Below are positions 1 through 6,669 of a stretch of DNA of 13,665 nucleotides, in pieces. The DNA is taken from NCBI GenBank assembly GCA_046719185.1, contig JBDNDK010000050.1, positions 1 through 13,665 on the forward strand, read 5' to 3'. The translations under genes and the position numbers were made by a program. Below the pieces are notes generated by a model. That model had not been told where the DNA came from. It saw nothing but the letters and a program-made list of their open reading frames with translations, and ran no database searches. The stretch is from JBDNDK01 sp046719185. Lineage in GTDB: Bacteria; Armatimonadota; UBA5829. Within the stretch, counting starts at the first letter, position 1. Every line of letters starts with the position of its first letter.

Positions 1-1109
1 TATCCCTGCACACAAACTTTTACTTCATAATTATTTGGGTTTAGATTAGTTATTTCTGCATATCCATTAATATCAGTAAAAATAAGATGTTCCCCCGGAC
101 TTACAGATACGCTTGCTTGCTGAAGAGGTCTGTTGTGATTATCTCTAACATATATTCTAATTTTACCTGTTTGAGACTGCATGATAACATCTAAATAATT
201 AGTCATGGCATTATGAACATTAATTGTCTTTTCTAAAGTATTATAGCCAGATTTTGTAAAAACTGCCTTGTATGTTCCAGCAGGCAGTGAAGCAAAGGAA
301 TAAATACCTTGAGAGTTTGTGTTTGTTGTTTGTGAAGAAGGAGTGAGCTGAACATTTACACCTTCTAATAATTCATCAAATGTGCTCATTACGGTGCCTG
401 TTAAATTACCAGTTTCACCATCTTTCCCAACAAGCTGAATATCTGATAAATCACTCACTAGAATAGCTGGAACAGCATAACTAAAACCACTTGGAACCCA
501 GCCAGATATTATTCCAGTTGAATTTACAAATTCACCCACATAGAAATCAGGAGTATCAGGAGATATAACAGTTACACCCTTTGAATTGTTCTCATTTGAT
601 ATACCATAACCATCATCAACAATAACTCTATTGCCTGATATATATGTTATAGTTCCTGATATTTTAGCCAACAAGCCCATATTGTTAGGACCTTGTGAGT
701 TCAATATTCCGGGTAGATTAGGTGGAATTTGAGATCCACCTACTGATTTTGACAGCATACCAAATGGACCAGGAGCAGTAGTTTGACCTGTTTTTATAAC
801 AGATGAAGCCAATATAAATCTCTTTATTGGAATAGATGAGATATTATATGTAAGTAAATTACCAGAAACATCTACAATGTCTCCTACTACAGGCATAACT
901 CCTGCAGTTGAAACTCTAATTCCGGAAGTTCTGTCTGGCTCTTGAATATAAAATATTCCGCCAGGAAAAACTCTAGAGACAATTTTTCCTGTGAGAGCTA
1001 TATTTGTATTATCAGGCAAAATTTTAGCCTGACCTATAGTAACAGCTCCTAGTTCAATAGAAGCTAATGAAAGTATCAATATGCATAAAAAGGTTTTAAT
1101 CATTTTCAT
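1..1109 (-). CDS. Secreted protein with two OB-fold-like modules and CarboxypepD_reg repeats (C-terminus beyond left edge)
   Basis: Open minus-strand frame without a stop from an ATG at 1109 to the window edge, 369 codons, 3' end missing. The ATG at 1109 is preferred over an in-frame ATG at 1121 because GGAG at 1116-1119 sits 6 bases upstream of it. Residues 1-22 are a signal peptide (hydrophobic FLCILILSLA, cleavage near LGA/VT). Residues 24-105 look like a small OB-fold module (ALTGKIVSR, GIFYIQEPDRTSGIRV, VGDIVDVSG). Residues 117-225 form a second one (NNMGLLAKISGTIT, RVIVDDGYG). Residues 234-300 and 314-369 are carboxypeptidase-regulatory-like beta domains (GVNVQL, NSQGIYSFASLPAGTYKAVF; then QASVSVSP, TDINGYAEITNLNPNNYEVKV). 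No catalytic motif is visible. A cell-surface or extracellular binding/structural role is inferred. It lies 76 bases downstream of the DUF1638 gene on the same strand; TATACT in that gap could be a -10, so co-transcription is uncertain. Confidence 0.85.
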   Translation of the reverse strand, partial: MKMIKTFLCILILSLASIELGAVTIGQAKILPDNTNIALTGKIVSRVFPGGIFYIQEPDRTSGIRVSTAGVMPVVGDIVDVSGNLLTYNISSIPIKRFILASSVIKTGQTTAPGPFGMLSKSVGGSQIPPNLPGILNSQGPNNMGLLAKISGTITYISGNRVIVDDGYGISNENNSKGVTVISPDTPDFYVGEFVNSTGIISGWVPSGFSYAVPAILVSDLSDIQLVGKDGETGNLTGTVMSTFDELLEGVNVQLTPSSQTTNTNSQGIYSFASLPAGTYKAVFTKSGYNTLEKTINVHNAMTNYLDVIMQSQTGKIRIYVRDNHNRPLQQASVSVSPGEHLIFTDINGYAEITNLNPNNYEVKVCVQG

Positions 1110-1185
1110 AGACAACTCCATATTAAAATAATTCCTATATTTACAGTATACCTCAATTTTGGGAGATTTGTTTCAATGTAATGAT

Positions 1186-1929
1186 TTATTCAGAGCAGTT
1201 TGATGAACAAATGATATTTTCATCATAAGATTCAGCAATTTTGTCACCAGGATTTATTATTTCAAAATACTCTGGATCCCAATTTGCTGAAGAAATCATT
1301 TCAAGGATAGTTTTATCTCCTTGAATCTCATCCCACATCCAGCCTCTTTCCTTTGCAAGCTCTTGGGTGAATCTTCTGTATTCTTTAATATTTCCAATAC
1401 CCATATTTATAAAGGCAACTCTTTCATAATGATCCATCCAAGTGCATTCCATATCTAATAAATACTTAGCATTATCTTCACCATATTTTTCAACATATTC
1501 CTTATACTTAACATCATATAATTTTTCTTTGGAAATATTGGTAAGCTGATCAACCTCTTCAGTTTTTCTTTCAACCCAGCCGGGGCTATAATAGTATGTT
1601 CCCGGATGTGCATTGAATTCTCTTGTATATCTTTCTCTAGAGCCTAATAGTAGTGTGATGCAGTCATGAGCTTTTGGAATAACAATAGGAATATTCTTTG
1701 CCTCTATGCCTGCTGTTGCCCTTGAACAAAGACCATAACCAAGAACAATAACATCAAATAATGCAGGATCTGTTGAATCTATGAGAGATTGGATTTCTTC
1801 CCTCAATTTATCTGGATAGTTGTGCAAACCCAATGCAAGAAAACTGGTTTCAAAAATATGAGGACTATGAGCAGATACATCATAAAGTTCTCTTGAAAAG
1901 ACATTGCAGGCAATTAATTTTATTCTCAT
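1186..1929 (-). CDS. DUF1638 domain protein
   Basis: 247 aa, cytoplasmic, no signal peptide or membrane segment. An in-frame ATG at 1965 would add 12 residues, but GGTGGTGAG lies directly before ATG 1929 with good spacing, and the product then begins MRIKLIACNVFSREL, the usual family start. Family-typical stretches are LIACNVFSREL, VIVLGYGLCSRAT, KAHDCITLLLGSRERY and HPGTYYYSPGWVE. The Cys/His residues in LGYGLC, HDC and MEC could bind metal, which is inference. No biochemical function is established for DUF1638 as far as I know. From memory, members occur near corrinoid-dependent methyltransferase genes in methanogens and anaerobic bacteria; one UROD-type methyltransferase lies about 5 kb away here, but not in the same operon. 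The C-terminus is Cys-containing (IICSSNCSE). Divergent from cdsA across 255 bases; TATAAT on the minus strand at 1978-1973 may be its -10, with no clear -35. Confidence 0.85.
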   Translation of the reverse strand: MRIKLIACNVFSRELYDVSAHSPHIFETSFLALGLHNYPDKLREEIQSLIDSTDPALFDVIVLGYGLCSRATAGIEAKNIPIVIPKAHDCITLLLGSRERYTREFNAHPGTYYYSPGWVERKTEEVDQLTNISKEKLYDVKYKEYVEKYGEDNAKYLLDMECTWMDHYERVAFINMGIGNIKEYRRFTQELAKERGWMWDEIQGDKTILEMISSANWDPEYFEIINPGDKIAESYDENIICSSNCSE

Positions 1930-2029
1930 TATACTCACCACCATACCAAAACACCCTATAACCAATATTTATATTATACTTCAATTTTTGTATTTTGATG
2001 TTTATTCTAAATTTTATACTAAAAAAGAA

Positions 2030-2065
2030 TTGACTTGATAAACATAAAGGTATATCTGCTAGAAT
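2030..2065 (+). promoter_or_regulatory. Candidate promoter for cdsA
   Basis: TTGACT at 2030-2035 is a good -35, with TATCTG at 2053-2058 after 17 bases. An extended -10, TGCTAGAAT, is at 2057-2065. The two elements do not form one optimally spaced pair (24 bases from TTGACT to TAGAAT), so the true hexamers are uncertain. This is the most promoter-like stretch in the 255-base divergent gap and would give a leader of over 100 bases. Confidence 0.35.
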
Positions 2066-2184
2066 TAGATAATATACTATTATTGTATTAATCATTGAAC
2101 AGTTTTAGTGGCATTGATATGCACAAGATGGAGTGATATAATTTTTCAATTCAATAATAATGCAGTTTGTATGGAGTACAAAAC

Positions 2185-3015
2185 TTGCTAATTAGAATAA
2201 TAAGTGCAATTATAGCTATTGCTTTTGCTGTGGTATTTACTTTTATAAAAGGTGGACTGCCTTTTACTATATGCGTCGCAGTAGTAGCAGCTATTAGCTC
2301 TTTTGAATATTTCAGGTGTGTGAAAAGAAAAGGTGCAAGACCAATACTCTGGATTGGAGTATTGGTTGTTATAATTTTGGCAGTTTCTCCAAAGTATGAT
2401 TTTGGAAAATGGTATTCCGTATCAATAACAGCTCTTTTAATAACTTCATTTATTAGAGAACTCACAAACAAGGAAAGACAGATTTTTGTAAATCTTGGGG
2501 CAACAGCTCTTGGGGTTATTTATGTAGGCTGGCTGATTTCACATGTTACAAGCATTAGAGTGATTCATGGAACTACTAGACTATGGGGAATGACATACGA
2601 GACTGGTGCTATTCTTATTATGTATGTCTTTCTTATTACATGGGCTTGTGACAGCTCTGCATATTTTATAGGCAAATATTTTGGAAAGAAAAAATTTGTG
2701 CCTAAAATCAGCCCAAACAAAACTATTGAAGGTGCTATAGGTGGATTTTGTGGTGCAATAATATTTGCTTTTGGTATTGGTTATTTAATATCTATTCCTT
2801 TTCCTCATTCACTAATTCTAGGAATTATTCTGGGAATCTTATGTGAAGCTGGAGACCTTTTCGCTTCTGCACTAAAAAGAGAGATGGGAATTAAAGACTT
2901 TGGAAATATAATGCCCGGTCATGGCGGTGCTTTAGATAGATTAGATAGTCTTCTCTTTACTGCCCCTGCTGCATATTATTATTTTATAATCTTCTTAAAA
3001 GACTGGCTCAAATAA
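2185..3015 (+). CDS. cdsA: Phosphatidate cytidylyltransferase (CDP-diacylglycerol synthase)
   Basis: Integral membrane enzyme that makes CDP-diacylglycerol from CTP and phosphatidate, the precursor of bacterial phospholipids. From TTG 2185 it is 276 aa, normal for the family, with about eight hydrophobic helices. The full CdsA signature is present near residues 228-254: SALKREMGIKDFGNIMPGHG followed by GALDRLD. Upstream of it, PNKTIEGAIGG and CEAGDLFASALKRE are also typical. Start choice: no ATG is usable. GGAG at 2173-2176 lies 8 bases before TTG 2185, and the product then begins MLIRIISAII, like other CdsA proteins. A TTG at 2167 would add six residues but has no Shine-Dalgarno sequence. 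The usual neighbours (uppS, dxr, rseP) are absent. The next gene begins 66 bases downstream and may be co-transcribed. Confidence 0.95.
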   Translation: MLIRIISAIIAIAFAVVFTFIKGGLPFTICVAVVAAISSFEYFRCVKRKGARPILWIGVLVVIILAVSPKYDFGKWYSVSITALLITSFIRELTNKERQIFVNLGATALGVIYVGWLISHVTSIRVIHGTTRLWGMTYETGAILIMYVFLITWACDSSAYFIGKYFGKKKFVPKISPNKTIEGAIGGFCGAIIFAFGIGYLISIPFPHSLILGIILGILCEAGDLFASALKREMGIKDFGNIMPGHGGALDRLDSLLFTAPAAYYYFIIFLKDWLK

Positions 3016-3081
3016 ACATCTGATACCGTCGATAATTAATATAGTCAAATACTGCGGAATCTATTTTTCTAAGGATTAAAA

Positions 3082-4518
3082 ATGCTTTTTTTTAGAAATT
3101 TGATTGCTTTATCTTCAATACTCTTTTTTTTATCCCAATCATCATATTGCAATGAAATATATAGAATAAGAATTGAAAATACAAAAAATGGATTAGTACA
3201 AATTAGCAATAATAATGGAGTTAGTTTTCATACAGTAGGAAAAGTTACAAGACCTGCAAGCAATAGAATAACTGGTTTTCCAGCAGCAAGCTATACACCA
3301 GAAGGAGAAGTGGCAGCTGTAGCTGTGCATGGAATTAGAATAAAAATAGACAAAATGAACTCTGGTCTTGGGAAAATACAAAACCCACAGATATTCAGCA
3401 TTATACCAAAACAATTTGAAAAAGATCCCAGAGGTTTTGGTGGACATTCTGCAGGAACATCCGGAATTGTAACAGATATACCAGCAGGACAAAGCATTTT
3501 TAGAAACTTTGCACCATTAGTAGGAAGTAAGGTTTATCTTGAATCAGATAGAACTCTTATTCCTATGCCATTAAATCATGTCCCAGCTGATGGATCTGTG
3601 TATGAAATAATAGTCAGTGAACCAGATAATAAACCTAGTTACATAGAAATAGAAAACAAGATTGGTGGACTTGTGAAGTGTATTTATGATGATAAAAAAA
3701 TTATTAATATTGCAAAAGTTGTAAGACCAGTAAAAGGTGTTGGAAGATATGATGGAACTACATTTACCGGAGTTGGAGCAATAAACACAAACCATGGAGG
3801 TGTTATCACAATATCTACGGCTCCAATATGCTCCCCAAGTACTATAGAAGGTGGAGAAATTGAAACAAGAGGCGGTTTTATGATACAGCCAAATAGACAT
3901 GTAAAAGAACAAGGTGAAACTAAACCGCAAGTGATGGTGGTTGCACCATTAGATATTGATAAGCCATTAGAAGGTACTGCACCACTTTTTTATGGAAATA
4001 TAGCTTTAAGATTTTTGGAAAACAATGATAGACATTCCTATATGAGTAAAATAAAAATTGATAATGGAGACTGGGAAGAACTGCCCGCTTTAATTGGCAA
4101 AATTGACAATGCCTTCACACCTGCATACCTATCACAAGTTTATTCAAAAAATGGAGCTGAAAGAGATATAAAAATTGGTATTACTCATATAAGAATTAGC
4201 CTTCCAGATTATGACAAGTCTTTTTGGAACACAGAACTTAATAAATATTCATTAGATTACTATAAAAAATCTAAACAACATACTGAAAAGGTATATAAAG
4301 GTATATTAAAGCTTGAACCTTCAGAAGACTTGAATAATATAAAAACAATTGGATATTATATTGATGGCAAGTTAATTTATATATCTAATACCATTCCCTT
4401 TAATTTTGATTATGACACAAGAAAACTTCCAAATGGACTACATAGATTGGAAATAGAAACATATACCCAAAATGGCAAAAAAAGTGTTGAATCTAAATTA
4501 ATGCTGATTTCAAATTGA
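3082..4518 (+). CDS. Secreted protein of unknown function with an internally duplicated domain
   Basis: 478 aa; AAGGA at 3071-3075 lies 6 bases before the ATG. Residues 1-23 are a signal peptide (NLIALSSILFFLSQSSYC); the Cys at the end is preceded by Tyr, so it is not a convincing lipobox. I do not recognise the family. Two similar blocks are visible. Residues 27-90 contain IRIENTKNGLVQI, then GKVTRP, AASYTPEGEVAAVAV and GIRIKI. Residues 187-246 contain IEIENKIGGLVKC, then AKVVRP, GVGAINTNHGGVITIS. Both are predicted mostly beta. Residues 115-165 are Gly-rich (GFGGHSAGTSGIVTDIPAG). Residues 404-478 resemble a bacterial Ig-like domain (IGYYIDGKLI, IPFNFDYDTRKLPNGLHRLE). No catalytic motif is seen. 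Probably exported and possibly attached to the cell surface. It follows cdsA on the same strand, and its stop codon abuts the stop of the convergent M50 gene. Confidence 0.8.
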   Translation: MLFFRNLIALSSILFFLSQSSYCNEIYRIRIENTKNGLVQISNNNGVSFHTVGKVTRPASNRITGFPAASYTPEGEVAAVAVHGIRIKIDKMNSGLGKIQNPQIFSIIPKQFEKDPRGFGGHSAGTSGIVTDIPAGQSIFRNFAPLVGSKVYLESDRTLIPMPLNHVPADGSVYEIIVSEPDNKPSYIEIENKIGGLVKCIYDDKKIINIAKVVRPVKGVGRYDGTTFTGVGAINTNHGGVITISTAPICSPSTIEGGEIETRGGFMIQPNRHVKEQGETKPQVMVVAPLDIDKPLEGTAPLFYGNIALRFLENNDRHSYMSKIKIDNGDWEELPALIGKIDNAFTPAYLSQVYSKNGAERDIKIGITHIRISLPDYDKSFWNTELNKYSLDYYKKSKQHTEKVYKGILKLEPSEDLNNIKTIGYYIDGKLIYISNTIPFNFDYDTRKLPNGLHRLEIETYTQNGKKSVESKLMLISN

Positions 4519-5643
4519 TTATTTTAACTCACTGCCCACTTTTGCCTGAATAAGTCTGTATAAATTCTCTTTCCCTATTGTTCCTATAAAATTGGTATCC
4601 TCTTTTACTATAACTCTACAAGTATTGCTTGCTGAAAGCATTTTCATTGCATCCCAAGCATCATCTGTTTTACCTACACTCATTGACCCATCTAATCTAT
4701 GTAAAGCGTTTCCAACATAATATTTTATCCATTCTTCAGAAGGTATTTTTCTAATTTCATCAATTCCAATAACACCAATTATTGTGTTTCCATCAGCAAC
4801 AGGATAGCAAGAATACTCATATCTTAATAGATATTCATTAACAAACTGTTGCAGATTCATATTTGCCTGTATAACAGGTACATCATAGCTCATAATCTGT
4901 TCAACTCTGATTCCAGATAATGCTTCTTTAATCAAGACCTGCTGATAACTTGTTCTTGCAGCACCAGTGATAAACCAGCCAATAAACATCATCCAAAGAC
5001 CAGAAAGCAAAATTCCATTAAAAATTTGAATTAGCCCCAAAAACATCAGAAAATATCCAAATGCATTACCCACACTTGACGCATATTTTGTGGCTTTTGC
5101 TAAGTTACCAGTAAATGACCAAATTGCAGATCTTAAAATTCTCCCTCCATCTAATGGAAATCCTGGAATTAAATTAAAAACAGCAAGAGCAACATTTATA
5201 ACTCCAAGATAGCTGAATATTGCTGTAATCGGTTTTGGAAAAAAAAATATCATACCAACAGCACTTAGGATATAAAACAAAGCAGCTAAAACAAAACTTA
5301 CAAAAGGTCCAGCAATTCCAACCCAAAACTCTTCCTTTGGGCATTTTGCTTCATCAGATACTTGAGCTACTCCGCCAAAAAGAAAAAGTGTGATACCATT
5401 AACTGGTGTTTCAAAATATCTTGATACAACACTATGACCAAGTTCATGTAAAAGCACCGATGCAAAAAGTAACAATGCAGCTAAAATAGCAACAGACCAA
5501 TTTGTAGCAATATCAAAGCCCGGATATAATTGAGGGAAATATCCATGTGAAAGAGTAAAGACTACTAATCCAAATATTAGAAGCCAAGACAAATCTACAT
5601 TTATATCAAATCCTAAAATTTTTCCTAACCTAAATGGTTTCAT
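4519..5643 (-). CDS. Site-2 protease-type M50 zinc metalloprotease with C-terminal CBS domains
   Basis: 374 aa membrane protease expected to cleave transmembrane substrates. The zinc motif HELGH is at residues 66-70 inside a hydrophobic helix, and the second metal site is NLIPGFPLDGGRIL at 157-170 (Asp165). There are about six membrane segments between residues 16 and 230. Residues 245-370 are a pair of CBS domains (VEQIMSYDVPVIQ, YSCYPVADGNTIIGVIGIDE; then a second, weaker repeat ending FIGTIGKENLYRLI), which in this subfamily probably bind a nucleotide and regulate the protease. There is no PDZ domain, so it is not the RseP/RasP type, and its nearness to cdsA is not the usual cdsA-rseP pairing. 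AAGGAG lies 11 bases before the start, inside the 23-base gap after the formimidoyltransferase gene, so the two minus-strand genes very likely form an operon. The substrate is unknown. Confidence 0.92.
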   Translation of the reverse strand: MKPFRLGKILGFDINVDLSWLLIFGLVVFTLSHGYFPQLYPGFDIATNWSVAILAALLLFASVLLHELGHSVVSRYFETPVNGITLFLFGGVAQVSDEAKCPKEEFWVGIAGPFVSFVLAALFYILSAVGMIFFFPKPITAIFSYLGVINVALAVFNLIPGFPLDGGRILRSAIWSFTGNLAKATKYASSVGNAFGYFLMFLGLIQIFNGILLSGLWMMFIGWFITGAARTSYQQVLIKEALSGIRVEQIMSYDVPVIQANMNLQQFVNEYLLRYEYSCYPVADGNTIIGVIGIDEIRKIPSEEWIKYYVGNALHRLDGSMSVGKTDDAWDAMKMLSASNTCRVIVKEDTNFIGTIGKENLYRLIQAKVGSELK

Positions 5644-5666
5644 TTCTTGATTTACTCCTTGCTGAT

Positions 5667-6566
5667 TTATAAATATTTATCTAATATTTTACCTGCATTT
5701 AAGCCTTTTATATTCATAAGTTCATTCATTGAATCTATTAGTGCTTGAGTTCTGAGTGCTCCAATTAACTCAGATTCAAGGACACTTGACCCTAATTCTT
5801 TTGCTCTTTTGTTGATATATTCATATACGCGATAAATGGTTATTTTGTTTGTATCAGTGATATTTAATGATACTTGAGCAATATTTCTTGATTCTAAAAA
5901 CACACCAATAGCTTTCACACCATGCATCTCTTGCCCACTATCTCTTAAATGTCTGATTTCAGATGCTATTTTATTTGCAATAGTGATATCATCAGAATTG
6001 AGATTAACATTAAAAGCTATCAGTGGATTTCTGGCACCAACAGCCACTACTCCAGCAGTTGGATGAACTTTATTATCTCCAAAATCTGGACTTCTCTCAT
6101 CAACTAATCCATTATCTCTTAGAAATTCAAACCCACCTTTTCTTATTTTAGCTAGATTTTTTCTTTCATGATTTTGAGCAGAAAATTCATATAAATAAAC
6201 TGGCACATTAAGTTTTTCCCATATTAAGCTTGCAAGTTCTTTTGATACTTCTATTGTTTCTTCCATAGTAATATTTTCCAATGGCACTAATGGTACTACA
6301 TCAATTGCACCAATTCTTGGATGGCCACCTGAATGAATATTCAAATCTATCAAATCAACTGCAGTCTCAGCTGCTGAAAGAATTGATAATATTATTTGCT
6401 CTGGTGTGCCTACTAATGTTAACACGCTTCTATTGTGGTCAACATCAGATGTAAAATCCACTATATGAGCAGCTGATGCTTCTTTTGCAGATAATAAAAT
6501 TTTGTCAATTATGCTCTTATCTCTACCCTCGCTGAAATTTGGTACACATTGAATAATTTTTTTCAT
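5667..6566 (-). CDS. ftcD: Glutamate formimidoyltransferase
   Basis: 299 aa, matching the single-domain formiminotransferase half of FTCD without the cyclodeaminase half. It transfers the formimino group of N-formimino-L-glutamate to tetrahydrofolate, giving glutamate and 5-formimino-THF, the last step of one histidine-degradation route. Visible family motifs are CVPNFSEGRD at 7-16, DVDHNRSVLTLVG at 41-53, HSGGHPRIGAIDVVPLVPL at 78-96 with His82 in the position of the catalytic histidine of mammalian FTCD, YEFSAQ, and HPTAGVVAVGARNPLIAFN. AGGTG lies 7 bases upstream of the ATG. No hut genes and no cyclodeaminase (fchA) are in the window, so a histidine pathway is not shown here. Some solitary homologues instead act on 5-formyl-THF, and that alternative remains open. 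First gene of a likely two-gene operon with the M50 protease. Confidence 0.95.
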   Translation of the reverse strand: MKKIIQCVPNFSEGRDKSIIDKILLSAKEASAAHIVDFTSDVDHNRSVLTLVGTPEQIILSILSAAETAVDLIDLNIHSGGHPRIGAIDVVPLVPLENITMEETIEVSKELASLIWEKLNVPVYLYEFSAQNHERKNLAKIRKGGFEFLRDNGLVDERSPDFGDNKVHPTAGVVAVGARNPLIAFNVNLNSDDITIANKIASEIRHLRDSGQEMHGVKAIGVFLESRNIAQVSLNITDTNKITIYRVYEYINKRAKELGSSVLESELIGALRTQALIDSMNELMNIKGLNAGKILDKYL

Positions 6567-6578
6567 AACATAACACCT

Positions 6579-6636
6579 ATTATAATTTTGGAGTATAATT
6601 TGCTATTAATAAATACATTAATAAATAATAATAGCA
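6579..6636. promoter_or_regulatory. Divergent control region with overlapping -10 boxes and an 8-bp dyad
   Basis: In the 100-base gap between ftcD (minus) and the UROD-type gene (plus), ATTATAAT at 6579-6586 reads as a -10 in both directions, and a second TATAAT lies at 6594-6599 on the plus strand. Downstream is an inverted repeat, TGCTATTA at 6601-6608 and TAATAGCA at 6629-6636, enclosing a direct repeat ATTAATAAAT (6605-6614 and 6617-6626). No good -35 is visible on either strand. The dyad could be an operator, but the stretch is very AT-rich and chance is a real alternative. Confidence 0.3.
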
Positions 6637-6655
6637 TAATTTTATGTTGTTTTCT

Positions 6656-6669
6656 GGAGGTGGTATATA
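6656..6669 (+). promoter_or_regulatory. Strong Shine-Dalgarno placed for an AUA start codon
   Basis: GGAGGTGG at 6656-6663 is the best ribosome binding site around this gene. Six bases after GGAGG comes ATA (6667-6669), in frame with the downstream gene. The first conventional start, GTG 6685, is 24 bases after GGAGG and has no Shine-Dalgarno sequence of its own. Confidence 0.55.

Noticed and set aside
1880..2095. 71-codon minus-strand frame upstream of the DUF1638 gene
   Set aside because: It overlaps the start of the DUF1638 gene in another frame, is AT-driven in composition, and has no recognisable features.
2109..2124. Sigma-54-like TGGCAT...ATGCA upstream of cdsA
   Set aside because: The GG and GC elements are 9 bases apart instead of the required 10, and TTGC is changed to ATGC.
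3193..3930. Minus-strand open frames opposite the 478-aa secreted protein
   Set aside because: Cys/Ser/Tyr-rich shadow translations; the plus strand has a signal peptide, Shine-Dalgarno and repeated domain pattern.
2185..5643. A cdsA-rseP envelope-stress cluster
   Set aside because: The M50 protein has CBS domains and no PDZ domain, is on the opposite strand, and an unrelated gene lies between.
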